Positions 60,704 through 63,925 of a stretch of 64,000 nt of DNA are shown in pieces. The notes below the pieces were generated by a model, which made no database searches, had not been told where the DNA came from, and saw nothing but the letters and a program-made list of their open reading frames with translations. The stretch lies in assembly GCA_963662155.1 (NCBI GenBank), contig OY759268.1:57777469-57841468 (forward strand), read 5' to 3'. The stretch is from Lamellibrachia columna. Lineage: Eukaryota; Annelida; Polychaeta; Sabellida; Siboglinidae. Position 1 is the first letter of the stretch. Every line of letters starts with the position of its first letter. A program made the translations under genes and the position numbers.

Positions 60704-61525
60704 CACAATACAAACAATATTAATGGTTTCTTCTTGTAATTGATTGTCATGTACATTCAACATCTGGTGCTGTCTGATTATTTACATGTATGTTGGAAAC
60801 TCTAAATGATATGGAGGTGAGAATGACTTGAGGAAAAGTGTGGGAAGAACTTATTAGCTTTTATTTGGCTTTGATTTTGAAATTTCATTTTGTGAAGTTG
60901 GCAATATGCACATACGCGTATTTAACATTGAAAACTGGTGCTAGACGAAGTGTCATTGATGAAGTAAGTAATTACACTTATGCTATATATAATTGATAGT
61001 TTGTCTATGTGACAAGCCTTTCAGGCATGATTATAGAAATATGTCGAACAGTTCAATGTGGAATTTCACATTATTTTGCTTTGTACAATGTAATACATAT
61101 AATTCTTACTGACACATATTGAAATTCCTTTTCCTTTAAGACAATTTGTACGTGATTCAAGTAGTACTTTTTCTTGGTTTTGTATTGGTGTTGTTTGAAG
61201 TCAGCTTGAATATCTGAATCAGACTATTAGAGTTACTAAAACAATGTATTGCGCATGTTTGAGAACACCACCATTAGATACAGTATATGTCCAGTCAGTT
61301 GGAAGGCTTCTTCCTAGACAGCTATCATTCCATACATTTGGGTTTCAGGAGAAACCCGCTGCACATTCGTCAACATCAGAAACGCCACCATCAACGTCAG
61401 GTGCACTACCACCAACGTCAGATGCACTACCATCAACGTCTGATGCACCACTGTCAACGTCAGATGCACTACCATCAACGTCAGATGCATGTATGTTCAC
61501 TACTTGTAATACCACAGGAAATTAG
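20641..61525 (+). CDS. IRE1/RNase L-type kinase-KEN endoribonuclease gene, 11 exons in window
   Basis: Eleven exons join in consistent phase to 534 codons and a TAG stop (1605 nt). Window-relative residues: linker 1-50; kinase about 51-345 with Gly loop 52-58, Lys73, Glu90, HRD 168-170, Asn175, DFD 192-194; KEN domain about 345-476; Ser/Thr/Pro-rich tail 477-534. IRE1 senses unfolded proteins and splices XBP1 mRNA. RNase L is the 2-5A-activated antiviral RNase. Both dimerise through the kinase to activate the KEN RNase. The sensor end (luminal domain, ankyrin repeats or other) is not in the window, so the input signal is unknown. DFD, and 'PQN' after HRDLK, are features I recall in RNase L. 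Introns span 0.26-10.6 kb and are packed with transposons. The missing 5' part and expression are unproven. Confidence 0.88.
20800..21670. other. Intron 1, first part
   Basis: AT-rich. No coding or repeat element is recognised. Confidence 0.4.
21675..21962. repeat. 41-bp minisatellite in intron
   Basis: Seven tandem copies of TTTCCCACCCTCCTTCCCTT followed by TATCTAGTATCCAGTGCCCTC. Strongly pyrimidine-rich on this strand. Confidence 0.97.
22298..22446. repeat. (TA)n and (CATA)n microsatellite
   Basis: TA repeats pass into about 27 CATA units and back to TA. It ends 15 nt before the acceptor of the next kinase exon, so length changes could affect that splice site. Confidence 0.97.
22464..22626 (+). 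CDS. Kinase-KEN gene exon b (Gly loop, VAVK lysine, helix C)
   Basis: Acceptor ATATTTTAG, donor ATG|GTAAAT, 163 nt, entering in phase 2 and leaving in phase 0. It encodes '[20 protein letters not shown]' with the ATP-anchoring Lys in 'AAVKMV', the helix-C Glu in '[12 protein letters not shown]', and 'RHPNIVEYM', equivalent to IRE1 'EHPNVIRY'. All N-lobe residues needed for nucleotide binding are present. Confidence 0.92.
22640..23390. other. Intron 2, first part
   Basis: No gene or recognised repeat. AT-rich. Confidence 0.4.
23390..24085 (+). repeat. Left inverted arm of the long-TIR element
   Basis: Inverted match to 27630-28090, imperfect but continuous apart from an insertion at about 23455-23620. 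Confidence 0.75.
24202..24396 (+). pseudogene. Possible piggyBac-type C-terminal cysteine domain
   Basis: A 63-codon frame ends '[20 protein letters not shown]', then '[16 protein letters not shown]' and a stop. The spacing C-x2-C, C..., C-x2-H, C-x2-C is that of the cross-brace zinc domain at the end of many piggyBac-like transposases. One expected Cys is Arg ('CLSRNRF'). No DDD catalytic core was found upstream on this strand, so only the tail would remain. Confidence is moderate because the match is short and from memory of the family. Confidence 0.5.
25030..26060 (-). pseudogene. LINE RT fragment, same family as 1-960
   Basis: On the minus strand, in order: '[16 protein letters not shown]' near 25850, '[20 protein letters not shown]' (25665-25429), '[13 protein letters not shown]' (25511-25305), '[14 protein letters not shown]' and '[17 protein letters not shown]' (25327-25133). 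The FADD motif and the 'LGS.ISKDG' block are typical of the region after the RT palm. Frameshifts separate the blocks. The text on the + strand at 25980-26050 (CCTCTCCAGTTATTACAATT) parallels 690-715 in the first copy. The fragment is nested inside the long-TIR element. Confidence 0.8.
26445..27330 (-). other. Unidentified minus-strand coding-like region
   Basis: Two neighbouring open frames (27062-26766, 26723-26445) and a third (27229-27032) have protein-like composition, for example '[20 protein letters not shown]' and '[20 protein letters not shown]'. They may be parts of one broken gene carried by the surrounding long-TIR element. I do not recognise the family. Confidence 0.4.
27630..28090 (-). 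repeat. Right inverted arm of the long-TIR element
   Basis: Reverse complement of the left arm (23390-24085), ending near GAGACTCAAATCTTGTCTGG. Confidence 0.75.
28100..28960. other. Intron 2, last part
   Basis: No gene recognised. Short frames only. Confidence 0.4.
28969..29166 (+). CDS. Kinase-KEN gene exon c (hinge to HRDLK)
   Basis: Acceptor TTGTTTATAG, donor AAAG|GTTGGT, 198 nt, phase 0 to phase 0. It encodes '[17 protein letters not shown]', matching the IRE1 hinge 'QYIAIELCAATLQ', a Lys/Asp-rich linker with two Trp, 'LICGLEHMH'-type helix E ('[19 protein letters not shown]') and the HRD catalytic loop. The catalytic Asp is intact. Confidence 0.93.
29427..30204 (-). mobile_element. Penelope-like element remnant with inverted flanks
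   Basis: A broken GIY-YIG region (see 29482-30001) is bracketed by two inverted copies of one sequence: 29427-29495 on the minus strand reads CAGTGCATTCTAATGCTGAC and onward to CTATAGAGCACAACCAGTAT, and 30142-30204 on the plus strand reads CAGTGCACTATAACGCTGAC to CATAGAGCATAACCACTATT. Repeats in both orientations around a 5'-truncated copy are known for Penelope-like elements. The reverse transcriptase part is absent. Confidence 0.7.
29482..30001 (-). pseudogene. GIY-YIG endonuclease of a Penelope-like element
   Basis: The minus frame 30001-29684 contains '[20 protein letters not shown]' (the GIY-YIG start, with YIGET changed to YMDET). After a frameshift, 29712-29482 gives '[20 protein letters not shown]' and '[15 protein letters not shown]', the end of the domain as seen in Penelope-like elements. 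This nuclease cuts target DNA in such elements. The frameshift near 29700 and the changed YIG motif make it dead. Confidence 0.78.
30205..30292. repeat. (GGGT/GAGT)n minisatellite
   Basis: Tandem GGGTGGGTGAGTGGATGGGT units directly after the Penelope-like remnant. Confidence 0.95.
30437..30554 (+). CDS. Kinase-KEN gene exon d (PQN, DFD)
   Basis: Acceptor AATGTTGTAG, donor GCAG|GTGTGT, 118 nt, phase 0 to phase 1. '[20 protein letters not shown]' then '[19 protein letters not shown]'. The metal-binding Asn and Asp are kept. The third residue of DFG is Asp (DFD), unlike active IRE1 and like RNase L. A Ser/Thr-containing activation segment follows. Confidence 0.92.
30560..31690. other. Intron 4
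   Basis: No gene. Small direct duplications: GTGACTTGTTTGAAATCAAT twice at 31437-31475, and AACTTACTGAAGTGGTAAAA / AAGCTTACAGAAGTGGTAAA at about 30624 and 30664. Confidence 0.5.
31695..31834 (+). CDS. Kinase-KEN gene exon e (activation loop end, acidic insert)
   Basis: Acceptor GTGTACAG, donor CAA|GTGAGT, 140 nt, phase 1 to phase 0. '[11 protein letters not shown]' stands where IRE1 has 'GTEGWIAPEML', so the APE motif has become PKE. A Ser/Asp/Glu-rich insert ('[15 protein letters not shown]', residues 228-242) follows and looks like a casein-kinase-2-type phosphorylation region. The exon ends 'SGDIQ', whose Asp is the helix-F Asp. Confidence 0.9.
31895..31955. repeat. (TATG)n(TA)n microsatellite
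   Basis: Short TATG units followed by TA repeats. Confidence 0.95.
32079..32170 (+). pseudogene. CR1-like LINE fragment
   Basis: AAAGAATAGGACTTAGGAGT and GCTGATATGAAAGATTCAGA match the LINE at 43210-43260. Only about 90 bp remain before repeat sequence starts. Confidence 0.7.
32170..33640 (+). repeat. Composite repeat copy, partial
   Basis: Parts match the composite element at 50541-54282: 32330-32550 follows 51285-51470 (ACGACATACATCATCACAGC), and 33180-33640 follows the segment at 49620-49990 and 54000-54282, ending with GCGCCAACTGTCACATTAAT. A (TG)n tract lies inside at 33012-33075. The giant minisatellite starts exactly where this repeat ends. No coding. Confidence 0.65.
33012..33075. 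repeat. (TG)n microsatellite
   Basis: About 30 TG units with a few interruptions. Confidence 0.97.
33641..38797. repeat. 47-bp minisatellite, about 110 copies
   Basis: The unit is TCTCTGTTCATTTAGATTTG followed by ATCCAGACTAGTTAGCCAGG and TCTGTGC. Main variants are ATTTGATCC, GTTTGACCC and GTTTGATCC. Rare variants mark a higher-order duplication: CCAAACTAATTAG at 36109, 36861, 37472 and 38224; CCAGGTATGTG at 35981 and 37344; CCAAACTAGTTAG at 36391 and 37754. Each pair is offset by exactly 1363 bp, or 29 units. The array lies wholly within the intron between exons e and f. TAG triplets in the unit close every frame. Confidence 0.98.
38974..39173 (+). CDS. Kinase-KEN gene exon f (kinase C-lobe)
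   Basis: Acceptor ATGATTTACAG, donor CGAAG|GTGAGG, 200 nt, phase 0 to phase 2. '[20 protein letters not shown]' matches IRE1 'SAGCVFYYVISEGSHPFG', and '[20 protein letters not shown]' matches the 'LIEKMIAMDPQKRPSA' helix with the conserved Arg. The kinase fold is thus complete through subdomain XI. Confidence 0.93.
39180..39790. other. Intron 6, first part
   Basis: No gene or repeat recognised. Confidence 0.4.
39798..40870. mobile_element. pogo/Tigger-like non-autonomous DNA element
   Basis: The left end CAGTCGAGCCTTGTTATAAC (39798-39817) and the reverse complement of the right end, CAGTCGTGCCTCGTTATTAT (40870-40851), form imperfect TIRs of the CAGTCG...TCGTTAT type known from pogo/Tigger elements. 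TA precedes the left end. CA, not TA, follows the right end, so the TSD is not clean. No transposase is encoded in the 1.07 kb. It contains a perfect palindrome (39919-40003) and a 56-bp direct duplication (40139-40194 and 40221-40276). Confidence 0.7.
39919..40003. repeat. Perfect 85-nt palindrome
   Basis: Two 42-nt arms around a single C at 39961. The left arm starts ACGGGCAACTGAATCAACTT and the right arm ends AAGTTGATTCAGTTGCCCGT, with no mismatch. Confidence 0.97.
41121..41180. repeat. 20-bp tandem triplication
   Basis: Three copies of AATTGTAACACCTTAAGCTA, the last with one substitution. Confidence 0.97.
41990..42300. pseudogene. LINE fragment in two opposed halves
   Basis: The plus strand 42041-42118 encodes '[20 protein letters not shown]', the C-terminal end of the LINE seen on the minus strand at 25133-25327. 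The adjoining 42165-42290, read on the minus strand, encodes '[19 protein letters not shown]', which precedes that block in the 25-kb copy. One half is therefore inverted relative to the other, with the join near 42150. Confidence 0.65.
42300..42760. other. Intron 6, unannotated part
   Basis: No gene. It contains a B-box-like GGTTCGAATCC at 42697 without a credible tRNA around it. Confidence 0.4.
42760..43895 (+). mobile_element. CR1-like LINE, 5'-truncated copy B
   Basis: Starts within the RT at '[16 protein letters not shown]' and runs through '[14 protein letters not shown]' and 'KFADDTKVF' (in a shifted frame near 43000; FADD intact), then the C-terminal frame 43107-43811, to a 3' end of TCTTGTTAAATCTTGTTAAA. 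It is nearly identical in sequence to the copy at 45.2-48.2 kb, so the two are recent relatives. It sits in the intron between exons f and g. Confidence 0.93.
43107..43811 (+). CDS. CR1-like LINE RT C-terminal region, copy B
   Basis: An uninterrupted 234-codon frame with '[20 protein letters not shown]', '[20 protein letters not shown]', '[20 protein letters not shown]', '[19 protein letters not shown]', '[19 protein letters not shown]' and '[11 protein letters not shown]'. These are the conserved C-terminal blocks of CR1/jockey-type RT proteins. It ends in the normal C-terminus before the 3' tail. The upstream palm domain is separated from it by a frameshift at about 42960 near the ATATATATAA tract, so no full protein is made. 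Confidence 0.88.
   Translation: MLFNFGKCKCIHIGHGNMDEEYKMGDVVLGRTTQEKDLGVTFSADMKISEQCVIAASKGNQILGLIRRTIMYKEKQLIVPLYKAIVRPHLEYCIQAWRPYHKKDIDKLERIQRRATKIIPELRDLSYESRLLQCGLTTLETRRLRGDQIEILKIMNGYEDVDRNMFFKYKEGSRTRGHKAALVKEQCRLDMRKYSFSQRVINEWNKLPNDCVNASSVNMFKNRIDRYLIRVGYT
43895..44390. repeat. TG-rich minisatellite
   Basis: Irregular tandem units of about 40 bp built on GTTTGTGATCACTACGTGTC and TTTGCTATCTCTATATATGT, starting right at the 3' end of the LINE copy. Confidence 0.9.
44510..44587 (+). CDS. Kinase-KEN gene exon g (start of kinase/KEN junction)
   Basis: Acceptor TATGTTGTAG, donor AAGTG|GTAAGT, 78 nt, phase 2 to phase 2. '[20 protein letters not shown]' matches the IRE1 junction '[20 protein letters not shown]' and marks the end of the kinase lobe. 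The split codons on both sides resolve to Arg and Cys. Confidence 0.93.
44590..45240. other. Intron 7, first part
   Basis: No gene. The 5' end of the following LINE may begin in this interval, but I cannot place it. Confidence 0.4.
45276..46000 (+). pseudogene. LINE copy C endonuclease domain
   Basis: Frames 45193-45507, 45511-45822 and 45933-46133 give in order '[17 protein letters not shown]', '[11 protein letters not shown]', '[15 protein letters not shown]', '[15 protein letters not shown]', '[10 protein letters not shown]' and '[12 protein letters not shown]'. They contain the Asn, Glu, Asp-x-Asn and Ser-x-His residues of APE-type endonucleases (SDH is SEH here). Two stops or frameshifts separate the pieces. 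Confidence 0.88.
46205..47404 (+). pseudogene. LINE copy C reverse transcriptase
   Basis: The linker 46205-46528 ('[20 protein letters not shown]') leads to the RT frame 46628-47404: '[16 protein letters not shown]', '[18 protein letters not shown]', '[15 protein letters not shown]', '[20 protein letters not shown]', '[14 protein letters not shown]' and '[10 protein letters not shown]'. The second catalytic Asp of FADD is Tyr, so even this open frame would lack polymerase activity. An in-frame stop follows at 47402. Confidence 0.92.
47554..48150 (+). pseudogene. LINE copy C RT C-terminal region
   Basis: Frames 47554-47868 and 47881-48150 equal the intact frame of copy B, split by a stop near 47866. 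The tail is '[16 protein letters not shown]'. Confidence 0.9.
48240..49080. other. Intron 7, unannotated part
   Basis: No gene or repeat recognised. Confidence 0.4.
49080..49590. repeat. GTGAACCCCCTTCTCAAAA-type repeats with inverted parts
   Basis: Many loose copies of 'TGAACCCCCTTCTCAAAA' on the plus strand up to about 49450, then the reverse complement (TTTTGAAAAAAGGGGTTCAT) at 49510-49560, around a palindromic AT core (AAAATAATATTTCATATTTT, AAAATAATATTATTTTCATA). Confidence 0.8.
49610..50030 (+). repeat. Composite repeat end segment
   Basis: Matches 33180-33560 and partly 1290-1500 and 54000-54110 (GACTGACTGCTC, GGGAGGAGGGT, TAACAAGTAACAATAACAAT, CGTGCATGGGAGTAATTA). It directly precedes another LINE fragment. 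Non-coding. Confidence 0.6.
50030..50540 (+). pseudogene. CR1-like LINE RT fragment, left part of a split copy
   Basis: Follows 46940-47340 of copy C: '[12 protein letters not shown]', '[15 protein letters not shown]', 'SGVPQG', then a (TA)n expansion where the normal element has ATATATATAA, then the '[18 protein letters not shown]' region. It is interrupted at about 50536 and resumes at 54283 (AGAAAGGTTAAACTGATTTT). Confidence 0.88.
50371..50469. repeat. (TA)n microsatellite inside the LINE
   Basis: About 90 bp of TA precisely at the position of the short ATATATATAA tract found in copies B (42948) and C (47266). Confidence 0.97.
51128..51190. repeat. Nested inverted repeat
   Basis: CCTCGATACCAGG pairs with CCTGGTATCGAGG, and TTATTCTGCATTAGACCA pairs with TGGTCTAATGCAGAATAA. 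It looks like two element ends meeting head to head. Confidence 0.85.
51535..52185. repeat. 79-bp satellite, eight copies
   Basis: The unit is CTGTCGACTCCGCCCCTGTC through AGAGCCTAGGCTACATCCCA and CCACAATGTCACTGCCTACA to GACCCTGGTTAAGATATAG. Copies are nearly identical and 79 bp apart (51555, 51634, 51713 and so on to 52108). Confidence 0.97.
52190..52990. other. Spacer in the composite element
   Basis: GC-richer than its surroundings. A minus frame (52490-52284) contains '[16 protein letters not shown]' and 'RCPKLQ', which look like a CCCH/CCHC-type scrap from a retroelement, too short to name. Confidence 0.4.
53330..53865. repeat. 32-bp satellite, about 17 copies
   Basis: Tandem ATCACCAAACCTTTCCGTTT plus CCACCACACGGA. 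Related to the looser repeats at 4890-5780. The two long open frames across it are artefacts of the repeat. Confidence 0.97.
54283..54735 (+). pseudogene. CR1-like LINE, right part of the split copy
   Basis: Continues the fragment at 50030-50540: AGAAAGGTTA..., 'KLVKWSEK', '[11 protein letters not shown]', '[18 protein letters not shown]', '[19 protein letters not shown]', '[14 protein letters not shown]' (54510-54737). It ends abruptly at 'RRATKI', without the normal 3' tail. Confidence 0.88.
54740..55200. other. Intron 7, last part
   Basis: No gene or repeat recognised. Confidence 0.4.
55210..55294 (+). CDS. Kinase-KEN gene exon h (KEN domain start)
   Basis: Acceptor TTATTTTAG, donor TTGG|GTAAGA, 85 nt, phase 2 to phase 0. 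'[20 protein letters not shown]' matches IRE1 'PIVKQLERGGRAVVKMDW', the first helices of the KEN domain ending in its conserved Asp-Trp. Confidence 0.93.
55557..55690 (+). CDS. Kinase-KEN gene exon i (KEN catalytic segment)
   Basis: Acceptor TTTCTTACAG, donor GATCA|GTAAGT, 134 nt, phase 0 to phase 2. It encodes '[17 protein letters not shown]' then '[16 protein letters not shown]'. Arg415, Asn416 and His420 (window numbering) fit the R-N-x3-H catalytic motif of human IRE1 (Asn906, His910). The catalytic Tyr (892 in IRE1) would be Tyr403 with a one-residue gap, or Tyr399. The RNase therefore looks potentially active. Confidence 0.93.
55700..56290. other. Intron 9
   Basis: 605 bp, AT-rich, nothing recognised. 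Confidence 0.6.
56296..56452 (+). CDS. Kinase-KEN gene exon j (KEN domain end)
   Basis: Acceptor TTGCTGCAG, donor ACACAG|GTATTA, 157 nt, phase 2 to phase 0. '[20 protein letters not shown]' matches IRE1 '[20 protein letters not shown]' and RNase L 'GDPSLYFQKTFPDLV'. '[20 protein letters not shown]' completes the last helices. Confidence 0.93.
56580..56673. repeat. Short tandem repeat flanking the TIR transposon (left)
   Basis: Units of ACACTTAACAATACTAATGG plus TGTACCACAATA. They continue at 60577 on the other side of the transposon and define the empty site. Confidence 0.85.
56674..57300 (+). repeat. Left TIR of the 3.9-kb transposon
   Basis: Aligns with the reverse complement of 59935-60574. 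Matching blocks include GTGCACTTTTTGATAAAAGC, AAGATTGGAGGCATTCCAGA, AAAGATGGCGGTCGTCAATA and CACAACCTAGAGCCACAAAG. Three sub-repeats of about 130-150 bp, each with GACATTCGTAT and a GCCAT...ATGGCG core, are visible. Confidence 0.9.
57421..59894 (-). pseudogene. Recurrent uncharacterised gene family, broken copy
   Basis: Read on the minus strand in order: '[18 protein letters not shown]' (59894-59667), '[14 protein letters not shown]' (59710-59480), '[17 protein letters not shown]' near 59470, '[17 protein letters not shown]' and '[20 protein letters not shown]' (59156-58686), 'RVDIVFN' and '[20 protein letters not shown]' (58571-58380), '[15 protein letters not shown]' and '[11 protein letters not shown]' (58252-57935), '[18 protein letters not shown]' (57966-57718), and a Cys-rich end '[18 protein letters not shown]' (57606-57421). 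I recognise this block order from a repeated gene family common in corals, molluscs and other invertebrates. Its biochemical role is unknown to me. The Cys-rich end resembles a CXC-type metal-binding motif. At least five frame changes make this copy dead. Confidence 0.75.
59935..60574 (-). repeat. Right TIR of the 3.9-kb transposon
   Basis: Inverted partner of 56674-57300. On the minus strand it begins TAGTCCAGCGGATATGTGAA and carries the same GCCAT...ATGGCG sub-repeats. Confidence 0.9.
60577..60720. repeat. Flanking tandem repeat and (CGCA)n microsatellite
   Basis: Units of GCAATACCAATGGTGTACCA (continuing 56580-56673), then about nine CGCA units at 60665-60702. Confidence 0.92.
60790..61340. 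other. Intron 10, last part
   Basis: No gene recognised. A frame opening at 61244 runs into the last exon but its upstream part is intronic. Confidence 0.5.
61349..61525 (+). CDS. Kinase-KEN gene last exon (Ser/Thr-rich tail, stop)
   Basis: Acceptor TTGGGTTTCAG, entering in phase 0, as exon j requires, and open for 58 codons to TAG at 61523. It encodes repeats of the type '[17 protein letters not shown]', about five units of 6-12 residues rich in Ser, Thr, Pro and Asp, then '[11 protein letters not shown]'. Such a low-complexity tail has no counterpart in human IRE1. The assignment rests on phase, the good acceptor and the stop, with no homology, so it is less certain than the other exons. 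AATAAC/AACTTTAATA lies downstream, with no strong AATAAA nearby. Confidence 0.65.
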   Translation, partial: EKPAAHSSTSETPPSTSGALPPTSDALPSTSDAPLSTSDALPSTSDACMFTTCNTTGN

Positions 61526-61764
61526 TGCCCTTTTTGGAATTAATTTCTGGTGTAAAGAAATGACCCAAGTGTGATGTAATTCAGAAATATTGCTGTTGCC
61601 ACTTTTCTAGTTGATGTATGTGTGAATTGGTTGTGAAACTAATCACAATCTGTAAAGGTTCAATCCCATCCAACTGGAATGAACCTTTTGTTTTGAAATA
61701 ACTTTAATAGGATATATGTTGACAACAGCAGTAGTATATGGGGGCATCTGAATCAGCAAAAATT

Positions 61765-62625
61765 GAAGGGCAATCTGCTTCATTCTGATTGGTCGAAATT
61801 TGAAATGGAGCGTTCTGATTGGTCGTGCGATTATTGCCGCCAGAGGGCGCCACGTGAAATCCCCTATTATCGCTCAAATGAGGGGCACTTTCTGATTGGT
61901 CGAGAGCAGTTTCATCAGCAGGTGGCACTACATGTCAATTGTGTCGAATGATCTGATTAGTCGAGAGCCGTTACGTGACATATGACGTCACAGCTCATTT
62001 GCATAAATTTGCATAAATTAGCATAAATCACACACTTTTGTGGTGAAACCGTCACCAGGGGGCACCACATGTCATCCCCTATTATCGCCCCTGATACACT
62101 GTTTTGCGGTAATATTGTCGCCAGGGGCGCTACGGGTCAATTGTGTCGACGGTTCTGATTCGTCGAGACCCGTCACGTGACCTATGACGTCACAGCTCTT
62201 CATTTGTATATCACGTGACCGCTCTATGGAGGCTGCCATCTTGTTTTGGTGCCATCTTGTTTTGCGATGATACGGTCGCCAGAGGGCGCTACGGGTCAAT
62301 CGTGTCGACGGTGTCGACGGTTCTGATGGGTCGAGAGCCGTCACGTGACTTACGACGTCACAGTTCTTCATTTGTATATCACGTGACCTCTCTATAGAGG
62401 CTGCCATCTTGTTTTGCTGCCATCTTGTTTTGCGATGATACAGTCACCAGAGGGCGCTGCTACAAGTCAATTGTGTCGACGGCTCTGATGGGTCGAGAGC
62501 AGTCACGTGACTTATGAGGTCACATCTCCTCCCCTATTATCTAAAATGAGGAGATTTTGGAGCACTGTTTTGCGCTGATACGATTACCAGACGGCGCTGC
62601 GGGGCAAGATCGAAGGTCAAAGGTC
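61765..62625. promoter_or_regulatory. Tandem array rich in transcription-factor motifs
   Basis: Diverged units of roughly 170-200 bp. Each has TCTGATTGGTCGAGAGC or TCTGATGGGTCGAGAGC, TCACGTGAC, TATGACGTCACAGCTC, GCTGCCATCTTGTTTTG and CACCAGAGGGCGCTGC. Exact hits: TGACGTCA at 61983 and 62185; CACGTG at 61851, 62174, 62212, 62342, 62380 and 62504; CTCF-like cores near 61837, 62052, 62119, 62277, 62445 and 62586; YY1-like GCCATCTTG near 62236, 62251, 62403 and 62420; octamer-like ATTTGCAT at 61997 and 62008. The motif matches are seen in the sequence. Any regulatory function is inferred. Confidence 0.6.
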
Positions 62626-62629
62626 ACCG

Positions 62630-62945
62630 ACTTTTGTGCTGATACGATTGCCAGTTAGGGTTAGGGTTAGTAACCCTAATTCTGACGTCTGTAGTGAACC
62701 CTAAGACGGACCCTGTAGGGTTAGTAACCCTAATGAAAGGTCAAAGGTCACCGATCTTTTGTACTTATTCAATTGCCAGTTGGGGCTAAGGTTAGTAACC
62801 CTAATTCTGTCGTCTGTAGTGAACCCTAATACGAACCCTGTAGGGTTAGTAACCCTAATGAAAGGTCAAAGGTCAAAGATCACCGACCTGTTGTACTTAT
62901 GCAATTGCCAGTTAGGGTTAGGGTTAGTAACCCTAATTCTGTCGT
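62630..62945. repeat. TTAGGG-containing repeat with DR1 motifs
   Basis: Three units of about 125 bp: CCAGTTAGGGTTAGGGTTAG, TAACCCTAATTCTGACGTCT, GTAGTGAACCCTAA, TGTAGGGTTAGTAACCCTAA, AAAGGTCAAAGGTCACCGA. AGGTCAAAGGTCA (a direct repeat with 1-bp spacing) is at 62614, 62738 and 62863. The TTAGGG/CCCTAA blocks face each other, forming small palindromes, and are not a telomere. Confidence 0.85.
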
Positions 62946-62949
62946 CTTC

Positions 62950-63600
62950 GGTTTAATACTGACGATTATGACGCCCTTTTCGAGACGTGTCTGGGTACAG
63001 AACCGGTTTGAACCGGTTTCATGTAGTTTTTTTCTTCTTTTCTGGAACGTTCGAACGACGTCATGGAATTTTCCACGCTCACGAATAGAAACACGATCCC
63101 GCATTTTCACCCTGCTAGCAGACTGAAACCTAGCGGACGAATGTTCGTGCATGCAGCGGGAAAAACGTAGCCGTGCATGTAAGCTATATATATCACTTTT
63201 CGACGTATGTCGTTTCGCGTCGACACCTACATATCGTCTATAATGATACGAGTCTGCAAGAACACCGCGAGGTCAAAATGTCAAGGTCAACAAAACAAAC
63301 ACCGCCGCTTTCTGGAACGTTCGAATAGATTTGTTACATCCGCAATTAACGTAATGTTACCTTTATTTGTAAAGGGGGGGGGAGGAGGGAAGCAGGGGGA
63401 GGGACGGAGAGAGAGAGGGACGTAGAGAGAGGGACGGATAGAGAGAAAGAGAGAGATGTTCATGATAGCTTGTTTTCTGATTGCTCGCTTGAACTTCTTG
63501 GGCCTGGGAATCGTGACGGTCTTCCTACGAGAGTTGGCAAACGTTCCGAAGCTGGGTCGCCAAACTAGAAACCGAAGTTTTCGTTGATACGCGCGTTCAG
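62950..63600. other. GC-richer, CpG-containing stretch
   Basis: Composition changes to more C+G with many CG dinucleotides. GA-rich runs lie at 63378-63455. No gene is recognised. It could be the promoter side of a gene starting near 63602. Confidence 0.4.
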
Positions 63601-63601
63601 T

Positions 63602-63925
63602 ATGGCTGCTTCACATAAAACACCACCGACATGTTGGCGACAGGTTTCCGTGACATCAGTAAGATGTTTGCGCCGTCGTGGAGGTGTTAAACTTGTGAGG
63701 TTGTCTAATTTTGCTGGGGCGCTATTGCGAGCTTTAAGGCACAGAGCACGCAGATTCTTGTTCTTGTGTTTTGTAACCATAGTTTTAGCATCCGCTATTC
63801 TGCAGACAGTGCAGCAATGTCAGCGCATTGTGGTACGTTTCATCTGGCCGCCGGGACGGTCTGACCAATGGTTGATTCCACCGCCGACTTCAGAACCTGT
63901 TCTACTGAGTTCCATCTCTCACTGA
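63602..63925 (+). CDS. Possible small membrane-protein ORF or first exon
   Basis: From the ATG at 63602 the frame gives 107 residues: a basic N-terminus ('CLRRRGGVKLVR', 'LRALRHRARRF'), one hydrophobic segment ('FLFLCFVTIVLASAIL') and a polar tail. This layout fits a type II signal anchor. A potential donor, GTG|GTACGT near 63830, would make it a first exon. No family is recognised, and chance cannot be excluded. Confidence 0.35.
   Translation: MAASHKTPPTCWRQVSVTSVRCLRRRGGVKLVRLSNFAGALLRALRHRARRFLFLCFVTIVLASAILQTVQQCQRIVVRFIWPPGRSDQWLIPPPTSEPVLLSSISH

Noticed and set aside
62630..62945. Chromosome end signalled by TTAGGG repeats
   Set aside because: Blocks are two to three units long, face opposite directions and are embedded in a larger repeat, with non-telomeric sequence continuing on both sides.
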